This document shows, one piece after another, positions 42,395-51,179 of a stretch of 64,000 nucleotides of DNA; the stretch's first letter is position 1, and the number at the start of each line of letters is the position of its first letter. Below the pieces are notes generated by a model. It worked only from the letters and a program-made list of their open reading frames with translations, ran no database searches and was not told the DNA's origin. The position numbers were made by a program, and so were the translations under genes. The DNA comes from Micromonospora sp. NBC_00421. Its GTDB lineage: Bacteria > Actinomycetota > Actinomycetes > Mycobacteriales > Micromonosporaceae. Location of the stretch: positions 6,871,001 through 6,935,000 of the forward strand of contig NZ_CP107929.1 of the NCBI RefSeq assembly GCF_036017915.1. The letters run 5' to 3'.

Positions 42395-42682
42395 GTGAGC
42401 TGTGGGAAACCGCACGAGACGGACTGCCGGGACGTGCTAGCCGAGGTCTACCTCTACCTGGACCTGGAGTGCGCCGAGGAGCGACGCTCGCTGATCCGTT
42501 ACCACCTGGAGGAGTGCGGGCCCTGCCTGCGGGAGTACGGCATCGAGCAGGAGGTGCGGGCGCTGGTGGCCCGGTGCTGCGGCAACGAGACCGCCCCCGA
42601 CCAGCTGCGGGAGCGGCTGCGGGTACGCCTCACCGAGCTGGTGGTCTTCGAGGCCAGCGAATCGCGCGAACTGGCCGAGTGA
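42395..42682 (+). CDS. rsrA: Zinc-binding redox-sensing anti-sigma factor RsrA
   Basis: The 95-residue protein has GTG 42395 one base after the sigR stop. The zinc anti-sigma motif is complete: Cys3, Cys11, His37, Cys41 and Cys44, plus Cys61-Cys62. These positions are the same as I recall for S. coelicolor RsrA, in which a Cys11-Cys44 disulfide under oxidative stress expels zinc and frees SigR. Its context with sigR makes the assignment firm. Confidence 0.93.
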   Translation: MSCGKPHETDCRDVLAEVYLYLDLECAEERRSLIRYHLEECGPCLREYGIEQEVRALVARCCGNETAPDQLRERLRVRLTELVVFEASESRELAE

Positions 42683-42695
42683 CGTACGGACACGA

Positions 42696-42728
42696 CGGTG
42701 GCCCGGGTCGAGTCGACCCGGGCCACCG
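42696..42728. terminator. Bidirectional terminator between rsrA and bL37
   Basis: A perfect inverted repeat has 16-base arms (CGGTGGCCCGGGTCGA and its complement) around a single base, placed 14 bases after rsrA and before the end of the convergent bL37 gene. No T-tract follows, as is common in GC-rich actinomycetes. Confidence 0.75.
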
Positions 42729-42784
42729 GTCTGTCCGGCTCCGGGCCGGCCCTGGACGTCGCGGCGGATGCCCGCCGGGACGAC

Positions 42785-42859
42785 TCAGGAGTTGGGGCGC
42801 TTGCCGTGGTTCGCGCCGCTCTTCTTGCGGGCCTTCTTCTTGCGGGCCTTCTTCGCCAT
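42785..42859 (-). CDS. Ribosomal protein bL37 (24 aa)
   Basis: ATG 42859 is preceded by GAGGAGGT at ideal spacing and the frame ends at TGA 42785-42787. The product begins MAKKARKKKARKKSGANHG and ends KRPNS. This Lys/Arg-rich peptide with the N-H-G-K-R-P-N ending matches the small actinobacterial large-subunit protein bL37 that I recall from mycobacterial ribosome structures. It is on the strand opposite sigR-rsrA. At 24 codons, most gene finders miss it. Confidence 0.85.
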   Translation of the reverse strand: MAKKARKKKARKKSGANHGKRPNS

Positions 42860-43092
42860 GCTGACCTCCTCGTGATGGGTCCGACCCCTGCTGCGGCGAC
42901 CCTCGGCACCGGTGTCCGCCACCGGTCCTCCCGGCGTCGGGGTCCGACCCGATGATGCTAGTGCGACCGGCGCCCGCCGTCGCGCACCGGGGCGGCGTGG
43001 AGCAGCCCGGTCCCGCCGCTCCGCACCCGTACGGGGCCGGTACGTGATTGGATACCGAACGCAGACACACCCGGTGGAGAGGGAGGGCCGTG

Positions 43093-43308
43093 ATGGCCGA
43101 GGAGATCCGCGCCGAGATGGTGGCCAACGTGTGGAAGGTCGTGGCGTCGACCGGGGACACCGTGTCGGAGGGGGACACGCTGGTGATCCTGGAGTCGATG
43201 AAGATGGAGATCCCGGTCGTCGCCGAGTCCGACGGCGTGGTCGAGCAGCTCGTGGTCAACGAGGGTGACGTGGTGCAGGACGGTGACCTGATCGCGGTGA
43301 TCGGTTGA
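43093..43308 (+). CDS. Biotin/lipoyl-binding carrier protein (small BCCP)
   Basis: The 71-residue protein is a complete biotinyl domain with the attachment Lys37 in LESMKMEIPV and a symmetrical hammerhead (EGDTLVI, EGDVVQDGDLIAVIG). It is a stand-alone carrier like the small biotinylated protein TB7.3 of M. tuberculosis, encoded near sigH there too. Partner carboxylase not in the window. ATG 43093 follows GAGGGAGGG; GTG 43090 is possible. Its TGA overlaps the TTG of the GNAT gene. Confidence 0.9.
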   Translation: MAEEIRAEMVANVWKVVASTGDTVSEGDTLVILESMKMEIPVVAESDGVVEQLVVNEGDVVQDGDLIAVIG

Positions 43309-43838
43309 CCCCCGGGAACCGGTCGACCGGTTTGCTGGTCCGACGGGCCGTGCCGGCCGAGTTCGCGGCGGTGGCCCGGCTGACCGTCGCCGCGTACGAG
43401 GCCGACGGTCAGCTCAAGGGCGAGCACGGTTACGGCGGGGTGCTGGCCGACGTGGCCGCCCGGGCGGAGCACGGCGAGATCCTGGTCGCCGTCGACGAGG
43501 TGACCGGTGCCGTCCTCGGCTCGGTCACCTTCGTGCTGCCCGGCAGCCCATACGCGGAGTTGTCCGGACCGGGCGAGGCGGAGTTCCGGATGTTGGCGGT
43601 GGACCCGGCCGCCCAGGGGCGGGGTGTGGGCGCGGAGTTGGCCCGGGCCTGCCTGTCCCGGGCCGCCGACCAGGGCTGCGCGGCGGTGGTCATCTGCGTC
43701 CGCAGCGGGCTCGCCGACGCCGCGCACCGGTTGTACGCGGGGCTCGGCTTCGTCCGTACCCCCGAGCGGGACTGGTCGCCGCTGCCGGGCGTGGACCTGC
43801 TCGGCCTGCGCCGCGAGCTGACCTCCGGCCCGGCCTGA
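43305..43838 (+). CDS. GNAT-family N-acetyltransferase
   Basis: The 177-residue protein starts at TTG 43305, overlapping the biotin-carrier stop (TTGA). The GNAT fold is clear: VRRAVPAEFAAVARLTVAAY at the start, the acetyl-CoA loop MLAVDPAAQGRGVGAELARA, and the late motif LYAGLGFVRTPERDW. Substrate unknown. Coupling suggests co-expression with the carrier. Confidence 0.85.
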   Translation: MTPGNRSTGLLVRRAVPAEFAAVARLTVAAYEADGQLKGEHGYGGVLADVAARAEHGEILVAVDEVTGAVLGSVTFVLPGSPYAELSGPGEAEFRMLAVDPAAQGRGVGAELARACLSRAADQGCAAVVICVRSGLADAAHRLYAGLGFVRTPERDWSPLPGVDLLGLRRELTSGPA

Positions 43839-43923
43839 CCCTGCCGCCTCCGGTCCTGTCGCCTCCGGCCTGGTCCGGCCGCTTCAGATCCGGCCCTGTC
43901 GCCTCCGGCCCGGCCGGCGCGGT

Positions 43924-44487
43924 CTACTCGTCCATGCCGGCGATCAGCTCGCCGGCCACTTCCAGGGCGATCGCCTTGCGCTCGTCGTCGGTGATGTCCG
44001 GGGTCCGGACGGCGAACCAGCTGCTGTGCACGGCGAACAGGACCAGGGCCGCCCGGAGTTGGGCCCGGGGCGAGTCGTCGCCCAGGCAGATCGCGTCGGC
44101 CAGCCGGAACATCCGTTCGCGCATCTGCTGGCCTGCGGTGAGGCTCTTGAGCACCGTCTGATTCTGCTCGAAGAAACGCATCACCGAGGGTTGCCCGGTG
44201 GTGAACATGGTGTCGGCGTACTGGCTGACCAGCGCCTGTCGGGTGGCCCGGTTGGCCGGTTGGCCGTGGGCCCAGTCGATCAGCTCGTCCATCCGGTGCA
44301 ACCGGTCCTCGACGTAGCTGTTGACGATCTCCTCTTTGCTCTTGAAGTGGTAGTAGAGGGCGGCCTTGGTCACCCCGAGCCGCTCGGCGATCTCCCGGAG
44401 CGAGGTCTTCTCGTAGCCCTGTTCGGTGAAGAGCTCCAGCGCGACGGCCTGGATGCGCTCCCGTGTGCCGCCTGTGCTCTGACTCAC
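43924..44487 (-). CDS. TetR-family repressor
   Basis: About 187 residues. The N-terminal helix-turn-helix is complete (RIQAVALELFTEQGYEKTSL, REIAERLGVTKAALYYHFKS) and is followed by a helical ligand domain. GTG 44487 is chosen; GTG 44493 and 44496 are equally possible. It is divergent from an MFS efflux gene and the shared gap carries a long inverted repeat, so it most likely represses that pump and itself. The inducer is unknown. Confidence 0.88.
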   Translation of the reverse strand: MSQSTGGTRERIQAVALELFTEQGYEKTSLREIAERLGVTKAALYYHFKSKEEIVNSYVEDRLHRMDELIDWAHGQPANRATRQALVSQYADTMFTTGQPSVMRFFEQNQTVLKSLTAGQQMRERMFRLADAICLGDDSPRAQLRAALVLFAVHSSWFAVRTPDITDDERKAIALEVAGELIAGMDE

Positions 44488-44526
44488 CTGCACCACCCAA
44501 CTCACTTGACGGGGTCCTGCTGTCCA

Positions 44527-44568
44527 ACTTACCGTGCGGCTAGTAAGGTAACTAGCCGGGCGGCAAGT
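44527..44568. promoter_or_regulatory. Probable TetR operator
   Basis: ACTTACCGTGCGGCTAGT (44527-44544) and ACTAGCCGGGCGGCAAGT (44551-44568) are inverted repeats matching at 15 of 18 positions around a 6-base centre. They lie in the gap between the TetR and MFS genes, 32-73 bases before the MFS start. A TTGACG -35-like hexamer sits at 44506-44511. Confidence 0.7.
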
Positions 44569-44599
44569 AAGTGCGATAGATCTCCGGGGGAGCTTACCC

Positions 44600-46189
44600 A
44601 TGACTCAGCAGAACCAGGCGACGGCGAAACCCAACATCCGGGTGGTGCTGTTCGGTCTGATGATCGCGATGATGCTCGCGATGCTCGACAACATGATCGT
44701 CAGCACCGCGCTGCCGAGGATCGTCAGCGAGTTCGGCGGCGTCAACCACTTCACCTGGGTGGTCACCGCGTACGTGCTGGGCACCACCGTCTCCACCCCG
44801 ATCTGGGGCAAGCTCGGTGACCTGTACGGTCGCAAGGCGGTCTTCCTGACCTCGGTGGTCATCTTCCTGATCGGGTCGATGCTGTGCGGGATGTCCGGTT
44901 CGGAACTGCTGGGCGGCACCGGCAACGGGATGGTCGAGCTGATCGCGTTCCGGGCCGTACAGGGGCTCGGCGCCGGTGGCCTGATGGTCGGTGTGATGGC
45001 GATCATCGGTGACCTGGTGCCACCCCGTGAGCGGGGCCGCTACCAGGGCATGATCGCCGGGATCATGGCGATCGCCATGGTCGCCGGCCCACTGGTCGGC
45101 GGTTTCATCACCGACAACCTCTCCTGGCGCTGGGCGTTCTACGTCAACCTGCCGCTCGGTGGCCTCGCGCTGCTGATCCTGGCCACCACCATGCACCTGC
45201 CGAAGTACCGGACCGAGCACCGGATCGACTGGCTCGGCGCGGCGCTGCTCTCGGTCGGCATCACCGCGATCGTCCTGGTCACCACCTGGGGCGGCAACTC
45301 CTACGACTGGGCCTCCCCGCAGATCCTCGGTCTCGTCGCGCTGGCGCTGGTCAGCCTGGTCGCCTTCGGTTTCGTCGAGCACCGGGTCGCCGAGCCGATC
45401 CTGCCGCTCGGCCTCTTCGCCAACCGCAACTTCACGCTGATCTCGGCGATCGGCTTCCTGCTCGGCTTCGCGATGTTCGGCGCGATGAACTTCCTGCCGC
45501 TCTACCAGCAGACCGTGCAGGGCGCGTCGGCCACCAACAGCGGCCTGCTCCTGCTCCCGATGATGTTCGGCATGCTTGTGGTGTCCCTGGTGATCGGCCG
45601 GGCCATCACCAAGACCGGTCGCTACCGGATGTACCCGATCGCCGGTGGTGTGTTGATGGCCCTCGGCATGGCGCTGCTGTCCCGGCTGGAGGTCGACACC
45701 GGCAAGGTCGAGTCGTCGCTCTACATGCTGATCCTCGGCGCCGGCATGGGCTTCCTGATGCAGACCTCGATGCTGATCGCGCAGAACAGCGTGGAGCAGA
45801 AGGACCTCGGTGCGGCAAGCGGTGCGGCCACCTTCTTCCGCTCGATCGGCGGCTCGTTCGGCATCTCGCTCTTCGGTGCCGTCTTCGCCAACCGGCTCGC
45901 CGGCTCGGCGGCCGGCAGCGCGTTCGAGGGTGGCACCGGCGAGGGCCAAGGGCTGGACCTGGTGAAGCTCGGCGAACTGCCGGCGCAGCTGCGCGAGGTG
46001 GTGCTGGGCGGCCTCTCCGACGCCATCTCGCACGTCTTCCTCTGGGCGACGGTCATCACCGTCGCGGTGCCGGTGCTGGCCTGGTTCATCCGGGAGATCC
46101 CGCTCCGCACGGCGAACGAGGTCCCGCCGGCGGACGCCACCGGCGAGGAACAGGCCGAGATCGCCCTGGGCAGGGCCCCGGTCGCCTGA
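44600..46189 (+). CDS. MFS multidrug exporter, DHA2 (14-helix) family
   Basis: The 529-residue protein has about 14 membrane helices. Family motifs are MLDNMIVSTALPRIVSEF (motif D1), GKLGDLYGRKAVFL (motif A), FRAVQGLGAGGL (motif B) and GPLVGGFITDNLSWRWAFYVN (motif C), typical of EmrB/QacA-type drug/proton antiporters. It exports toxic compounds; substrate unknown. It is probably repressed by the divergent TetR. ATG 44600 follows GGGGGAGC. Confidence 0.92.
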   Translation: MTQQNQATAKPNIRVVLFGLMIAMMLAMLDNMIVSTALPRIVSEFGGVNHFTWVVTAYVLGTTVSTPIWGKLGDLYGRKAVFLTSVVIFLIGSMLCGMSGSELLGGTGNGMVELIAFRAVQGLGAGGLMVGVMAIIGDLVPPRERGRYQGMIAGIMAIAMVAGPLVGGFITDNLSWRWAFYVNLPLGGLALLILATTMHLPKYRTEHRIDWLGAALLSVGITAIVLVTTWGGNSYDWASPQILGLVALALVSLVAFGFVEHRVAEPILPLGLFANRNFTLISAIGFLLGFAMFGAMNFLPLYQQTVQGASATNSGLLLLPMMFGMLVVSLVIGRAITKTGRYRMYPIAGGVLMALGMALLSRLEVDTGKVESSLYMLILGAGMGFLMQTSMLIAQNSVEQKDLGAASGAATFFRSIGGSFGISLFGAVFANRLAGSAAGSAFEGGTGEGQGLDLVKLGELPAQLREVVLGGLSDAISHVFLWATVITVAVPVLAWFIREIPLRTANEVPPADATGEEQAEIALGRAPVA

Positions 46190-46255
46190 CCCCGTCCCGA
46201 CCCGTCGCGGCCGGTCCGTCCCCGTCCGGGTGCGGGCCGGCCGCGCCCGTCCCGA

Positions 46256-46272
46256 GCCCGGCAGGGCCGGGC
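46256..46272. terminator. GC hairpin between convergent MFS and TPR genes
   Basis: GCCCGGC-AGG-GCCGGGC is a perfect 7-bp stem 67 bases after the MFS stop and 21 bases from the end of the TPR gene. It may terminate transcripts from both sides. Confidence 0.45.
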
Positions 46273-46292
46273 CGGGTGGGGTGCCCGGCGGG

Positions 46293-48119
46293 TCAGGGGC
46301 GACGGCGGAACGGGCCGGTGAGGCGACGCCAGGCGCGGGCGAGTCGACCGGCCCGGCCGGTCCGGGGCGGGGAGGCGAGGAGCCGGTGGGCCAGCGCGGT
46401 GGTGGTCGGGTCCACGGCCGGGGTGGCCAGTGCCAGGTGGGCCAGGGAGATGGCGATCGGCACCGGCCGCCCCTGGGCGACGGTCGCCACGTCGGTGAGG
46501 CGCTCGGCCACCAGGTCGGCCACGTCGGGGCGTACCGCCGGGTCCACCCAGGCGGCGGTGACCAGGGCGAACAACGCCGCCTCGGTGATCCAGTCCTCGA
46601 CGCCCCAGATCAGCTCCACCAGCACCCGGCGGCGGGTCGAGGTCGTCCACGGCTCGTCGGTGCGGTGGTGCAGCAGGCCCAGGCAGGCCCAGACCTGGAC
46701 GCAGCGCACCCAGAGCGACGGGTCCTGGCCGGTGAGCACCCGGCCCAGCGCGGTGGGTGGTGCCTCGGGCGGGTGCACCAGCAGGCCCAGCAGGTCGGTC
46801 AGCTCCAGGGTGGCCAGCCCGACCGCCGCGTCGTACGCGGCCGGTGGATGTGGCCACGCCGGGTGGGCGAGCTGGCGTACCCGGTCTGCGGCGGCGGTGG
46901 ACGGGGCGGGCAGGGTCGGCGCGGCGCTGGTGCCGTCGTAGCGCCAGAGCTGGCACTCACCGGCCCGGCGCGGCTCCCGCGGGTCCGGCTCGGCGACCCC
47001 GGTCACCTCGACGTAGAGGCCGGGCACGGCGGCGGTGACGGTACGCATCGCGCTCGGCGGTTCCAGGGTGTCCAGACGTACCGCCGCGTCGGGGAGGCCG
47101 TCGGCGGCGAGCGCCCGGCGCAGCGCGTCGACCATCGCGCCGGTGGCCGGGGTGACCTGCCCGAGCCAGGGGCGTGCCCGGCAGGACTCGGCGAGGTCGG
47201 TGTGCTCGTGGCTGTCGTCGGGGTGGTCCCGGGTGAAGTCGGCGAGGGCGACCAGGTGGCCCACGTCGCCGTCGCGCAGGAACCGCAGCCGGTGCGCGGT
47301 GTGCACCGCGCAGTCGAAGGTCGGGTCGCGGGCCAGGGCCCGGTCGATCCAGTCGAGAGCCTGGTCGAGCCGCCCGTTGTCGGCCAGGGTGCCGGCGATG
47401 TCCGCATAGACGGCGAGGTCGTCGGGTTCGTGCGCGACGGCCCGCTCCAGGGCGGCCAGCGCCTCCCGGGTCCGGCCGGCGCTGCGGTACGCGTACCCGA
47501 GCCAGACCTCGCCGAGCTTGGACGGCGCGAGGCGTACCCCCCGGCTGGCCCAGGTGACCGCGAGGGTGGCCTCGCCGAGCCGCCGGGCCAGCGCGGACGC
47601 CGCGCCGAGCAGGAGGGCGTGCCGGGGGTGCGCGGCGACCGCGTGCCGGGCGAGGGCGAGGTAGGGCCGCAGGGGCACCCGGCCGGTCCGGGGCACCGGG
47701 TCGGGCACCGCGGCGCAGACCTGCATCAGGATCCGGGCGCACCGGTCCGGGTCGAGTCGTTCGGCCAGCTCGGGGGCGGTCACCCAGGGCACCCCGGCCC
47801 AGTCGACGCCGGGGGCGTGGCCGGTGGCGGCGACCAGCAGGTCCAGCCCTTCGGCCGGGCGGCCGGCGGCGGCGAGCAGGTGGGCGCGGGCGACGACGGC
47901 CCCGACGTGTGCGCGGTGACCGAGCGGGAAGAGGTCGAGGTCCCCGCCGGAGGCGGCGGCGATCCGGGCGAGCGTCTCGTGCGTTTCGGGCAGGGTCGGT
48001 GCCAGCACCAGCGCGGCGGCGAGGTGGTCGGCGGCGTGGGTCAGGTCGCCCTCGTCGAGTGCGAGCCGGGCGAGGGCGAGTTCCTCCGCCGCGGTCAGCG
48101 CGGGTGGATCCTCCGACAC
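46293..48119 (-). CDS. TPR-repeat protein, 608 aa
   Basis: GTG 48119 is chosen because GAGAGG precedes it. The N-terminal two thirds consist of helical hairpins of TPR type (LALARLALDEGDLTHAADHLAAALVLAP, GYAYRSAGRTREALAALERAVAHEP, LADNGRLDQALDWIDRALARDP). The C-terminal part is helical with many Trp/Leu (ELIWGVEDWITEAALFALVTAAW) and unassigned. It is cytosolic with no catalytic motif. Divergent from the SIS gene. A scaffold role is likely, partner unknown. Confidence 0.78.
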   Translation of the reverse strand: MSEDPPALTAAEELALARLALDEGDLTHAADHLAAALVLAPTLPETHETLARIAAASGGDLDLFPLGHRAHVGAVVARAHLLAAAGRPAEGLDLLVAATGHAPGVDWAGVPWVTAPELAERLDPDRCARILMQVCAAVPDPVPRTGRVPLRPYLALARHAVAAHPRHALLLGAASALARRLGEATLAVTWASRGVRLAPSKLGEVWLGYAYRSAGRTREALAALERAVAHEPDDLAVYADIAGTLADNGRLDQALDWIDRALARDPTFDCAVHTAHRLRFLRDGDVGHLVALADFTRDHPDDSHEHTDLAESCRARPWLGQVTPATGAMVDALRRALAADGLPDAAVRLDTLEPPSAMRTVTAAVPGLYVEVTGVAEPDPREPRRAGECQLWRYDGTSAAPTLPAPSTAAADRVRQLAHPAWPHPPAAYDAAVGLATLELTDLLGLLVHPPEAPPTALGRVLTGQDPSLWVRCVQVWACLGLLHHRTDEPWTTSTRRRVLVELIWGVEDWITEAALFALVTAAWVDPAVRPDVADLVAERLTDVATVAQGRPVPIAISLAHLALATPAVDPTTTALAHRLLASPPRTGRAGRLARAWRRLTGPFRRRP

Positions 48120-48288
48120 GTCTGCCTCTCGCTCGCAGGGGGGTTGCCAGGGCTGGGCAAGCGTAGGGGATGCCGGCAACAAGTGTGGATCGACTGCGCG
48201 TTACTGCTCACTGGATTGTCTGAGACGGCAATATCGTGCAAGACTGAACATGAAACGCGCGGCTATCGCGCAAGGAGGGGAGTTTTCC

Positions 48289-49341
48289 GTGACACAGCCA
48301 GGGGTCGGGATGGCCGCCGACATCGACGAGCAGCCCGCCGGTTACGCGCGGCTGCTCTCCGCCGAGCACACCGGGGCGATCACCCGGGTCGCGGCGGCCG
48401 TCGCGCAACGCCGCCCCCGGCACGTGGTCTTCACCGCCCGGGGCACCTCCGACCACGCCGCCCTCTACGGGGCGTACCTCACCGAGATCCGGCTCGGGCT
48501 GCCCGCCGGGCTCGCCTCGCCCAGCGCGGTCACCGTCTACGGGGCCCGTCCCGACCTCTCCGACGCGCTTGTCGTCGGAGTCAGCCAGAGCGGCGGCTCA
48601 CCCGACCTCACCGAGGTGCTGCGCACCGCGCGCGAACGCGGCGCGCTCACCCTGGCGGTCACCAACGCCCCCGACTCGCCACTGGCGCAGGCCGCCGAGC
48701 TGGGCGTGGACATTGCCGCCGGGCACGAGCGGGCGGTCGCCGCGACGAAGACGTACACCGCCGAACTGCTCGCCCTGCTGCTGCTGGTGGAGGGGATCCG
48801 GGCCGGCGACGGCGGGCTGCCGACCGACCAGCGGGCCGCCCTGGACCGCCTCCCCGAGCTGGCCGAGCGCACCCTCGCCGACCCCACCCCGGCCCAACTC
48901 GCCCCGCGCTACCGGTTCGCCGGCCAGCTCGTCACCACCGGCCGGGGGTACGCGTACCCGACCGCCCGGGAGGCGGCGCTGAAGCTGATGGAGACGTCCT
49001 ACCTGCCGGCGCTGGCCTTCTCCGGCGCGGACCTGCTGCACGGCCCGCTGGCGATGACCGACCCGGACGTGCCGGTACTGGCCGTGGTCGGCTCCGGCCC
49101 CGGCGGCCGGTCGATGGGCGAGGTGCTGCCCCGGCTCGGTGAACGCCGCGCCGACGTGGTGGTGGTCGGCTCGGCCGAGGTCGCCGGGGTCACCCGGATG
49201 GCCGTGCCCGAGGTCGACGAGCGGTACGCCCCGCTGCTGGACATCCTGCCGTTGCAGCGGCTCGCGCTCGCCCTGGCGCTGGCCCGGGGCGAGAACCCGG
49301 ACGCCCCGCGGGGCCTGAAGAAGGTCACCGCGACGATGTGA
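48289..49341 (+). CDS. SIS-domain sugar-phosphate isomerase/deaminase (GlmS/AgaS-like)
   Basis: GTG 48289 is chosen because AAGGAGGGG at 48272-48280 sits 9-10 bases before it; ATG 48250 lies upstream of that site. The 350-residue protein has two SIS domains with FTARGTSDHAALYGAYL, VGVSQSGGSPDLTEVLR, LAVTNAPDSPLA and KTYTAELLALLLL, and a Glu-rich active site segment REAALKLMETSYLPALAFSG. It lacks the glutaminase domain of GlmS, so it probably isomerises or deaminates an amino-sugar phosphate. Confidence 0.85.
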   Translation: MTQPGVGMAADIDEQPAGYARLLSAEHTGAITRVAAAVAQRRPRHVVFTARGTSDHAALYGAYLTEIRLGLPAGLASPSAVTVYGARPDLSDALVVGVSQSGGSPDLTEVLRTARERGALTLAVTNAPDSPLAQAAELGVDIAAGHERAVAATKTYTAELLALLLLVEGIRAGDGGLPTDQRAALDRLPELAERTLADPTPAQLAPRYRFAGQLVTTGRGYAYPTAREAALKLMETSYLPALAFSGADLLHGPLAMTDPDVPVLAVVGSGPGGRSMGEVLPRLGERRADVVVVGSAEVAGVTRMAVPEVDERYAPLLDILPLQRLALALALARGENPDAPRGLKKVTATM

Positions 49342-49393
49342 CAGGGGTCGGCCAGCGGGACGGGACACCGGCGGCCGTGGCACGCTGTGTCTC

Positions 49394-50917
49394 GTGTCCA
49401 CGCTGCGCGACCTCGCCGAGGAGCACACCAAGCTCCGCCCGGCCGACATCGACCACCTGCACCGGATCGCCGGCGACTGGCAGTTGCTGTCCGACCTGTC
49501 CTTCGCCGACCTGCTGCTGTGGGTGCCGGTGGACGACGACGGGACGTTCCTCTGCGTCGCCCAGGTCCGCCCGACGACCGCCCCGACCGCCTACCTGGAC
49601 GACCAGGTGGGGCGGATCGTGGGTGGGCCGGAGGTGGCCCACCTGGAGGTGGCGTACCGGCAGGGCCGGATCTGGCGGGAGGGCGATCCGGTCTGGTACG
49701 GCGACGTGCCGGCCCGGCACGAGGCGATCCCGGTCCGGCTGCGGACCGCCGAGGGGGAGGCCGGCGAGGTGATCGCGGTGGTCGGCCGGGACACCAACCT
49801 CTCCACCGCCCGCACCCCCAGCCAGCTGGAGCTGAACTACCTCACCACCGCCGACGACCTGGCCCAGATGATCGCCGACGGCACCTTCCCGCCGCCCCGG
49901 CACCCGGGCGAGACCACCTCGGCGCCCCGGGTGGGCGACGGGCTGGTCCGCCTCGACGCGGGCGGCAAGGTCACCTACGCCAGCCCCAACGCGCAGTCGG
50001 CGTACCGCCGGTTGGGTTACGCCTCCCACCTGGTGGGCGAGGATCTGGCCAAGCTGCACCGCCGGCTGGCCAGCGACCCGCTCGACGGCACCGAGGCGGC
50101 GAACGGCATCCTCGCCGCGCTGCGCGGCGAGGGTCCGCCCCGCCGGGAGATCGACGCCCGGGGGGCCACCATGCTCACCCGGGCCCTGCCGCTGATGCCC
50201 GCCGGGGTGCCGATCGGCGCGCTGGTCCTGGTCCGCGACATCACCGAGGTACGCCGCCGCGACCGGGCCCTGATCACCAAGGACGCCACCATCCGGGAGA
50301 TCCACCACCGGGTGAAGAACAACCTCCAGACCGTCGCCGCGCTGCTGCGCCTGCAGGCCCGCCGGGTGTCGATGCCGGAGGCCCGGGTCGCCCTGGAGGA
50401 GTCGGTACGCCGGGTCGCCTCCATCGCCCTGGTGCACGAGACGCTCTCCATGTCCAGTGACGAGGCGGTCGAGTTCGACGGGATCGTCGACCGGGTGGCG
50501 AGCGCGGCGACCGAGGTGGCCGCCACCGAGGTGAGCGTCGGGATGCGCCGTACCGGCAGCTTCGGGGTGCTGCCCGCCGAGATCGCCACCTCGCTGGTGA
50601 TGGTCCTCAACGAGTTGCTCCTCAACGCCGTCGAGCACGGGTTCCCGCCGGCCGAGGAGGGAGGCGAGCCGGCAGAGCCGGACGCCCCGCCGGAGGTGGT
50701 CGTCTCGGCCCACCGGCACCGCAAGCAGTTGCACGTCTCGGTGGCCGACAACGGGCGCGGCCTGCCGGCCGAGTTCGACGCCGACCGGGGCGGGCGGCTC
50801 GGGTTGCAGATCGTCCGGGCGCTGGTCACGGGGGAGTTGCGCGGCAGCATCGAGCTGCGCCACGGCCCGGCCGGGGGCACCGAGGCGGTGCTGGTGGTCC
50901 CGCTGGCGAAGGCATGA
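49394..50917 (+). CDS. pdtaS: Sensor histidine kinase PdtaS
   Basis: The 507-residue protein has N-terminal GAF domain (about 1-145, starting MSTLRDLAEEH with DWQLLSDLSFADLLLWV), a PAS domain (about 185-295), then the HisKA_2 phosphoacceptor REIHHRVKNNLQTVAALLRL (His304/His305) and a GHKL domain (VLNELLLNAVEHGF, VADNGRGLP, GRLGLQIVRALV). It closely resembles M. tuberculosis PdtaS, whose partner PdtaR is an RNA-binding ANTAR regulator; no PdtaR is in the window. GTG 49394 is the start. It is cytosolic, as expected. Confidence 0.93.
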   Translation: MSTLRDLAEEHTKLRPADIDHLHRIAGDWQLLSDLSFADLLLWVPVDDDGTFLCVAQVRPTTAPTAYLDDQVGRIVGGPEVAHLEVAYRQGRIWREGDPVWYGDVPARHEAIPVRLRTAEGEAGEVIAVVGRDTNLSTARTPSQLELNYLTTADDLAQMIADGTFPPPRHPGETTSAPRVGDGLVRLDAGGKVTYASPNAQSAYRRLGYASHLVGEDLAKLHRRLASDPLDGTEAANGILAALRGEGPPRREIDARGATMLTRALPLMPAGVPIGALVLVRDITEVRRRDRALITKDATIREIHHRVKNNLQTVAALLRLQARRVSMPEARVALEESVRRVASIALVHETLSMSSDEAVEFDGIVDRVASAATEVAATEVSVGMRRTGSFGVLPAEIATSLVMVLNELLLNAVEHGFPPAEEGGEPAEPDAPPEVVVSAHRHRKQLHVSVADNGRGLPAEFDADRGGRLGLQIVRALVTGELRGSIELRHGPAGGTEAVLVVPLAKA

Positions 50918-51027
50918 ACCGGGCCGGCCGATGACGGTCCGGTTGCCTGGCGGTGACGCTCGGGTGAATGTGAGCAGGGTGACGGGGGATCTGGTGCCCG
51001 ATGTGGCATTCGATCCATTTACGGGCA

Positions 51028-51056
51028 TTGACACCTTGCGGACGACTGAATAGTTT
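51028..51056 (+). promoter_or_regulatory. Strong sigma70-type promoter for the GT2-GH26-GT39 operon
   Basis: TTGACA (51028-51033), a 17-base spacer and TAGTTT (51051-51056) form the best consensus promoter in the window. Transcription would begin near 51063 and leave a leader of about 115 bases. Confidence 0.65.
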
Positions 51057-51076
51057 TCTAGCTCAACCATCAAGCA

Positions 51077-51098
51077 GGCACGGCCATGCCGCCGTGCC
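51077..51098 (+). terminator. Leader hairpin in the GT2 operon 5' UTR
   Basis: GGCACGGC (51077-51084) pairs perfectly with GCCGTGCC (51091-51098) around a 6-base loop, 14 bases into the predicted transcript. It may act as an attenuator or protect the mRNA end; no T-tract follows. Confidence 0.45.
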
Positions 51099-51179
51099 CG
51101 GCTTCCTGGACGCGTCCGGCGACATCTCGCCCGCACTGTCGGGGAGACGTGCTGCTTGGCGAGCGGGGGAGACGGAGCG

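Larger units (their letters stand above)
50918..51179. other. Upstream region of the second polysaccharide cassette
   Basis: 262 non-coding bases. They hold the promoter at 51028-51056 and the leader hairpin at 51077-51098, described separately, and a weaker CTCGCC/GGCGAG pairing near 51124 and 51155. The ribosome binding site GGGAGACGGAG ends just before ATG 51180. Confidence 0.5.
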
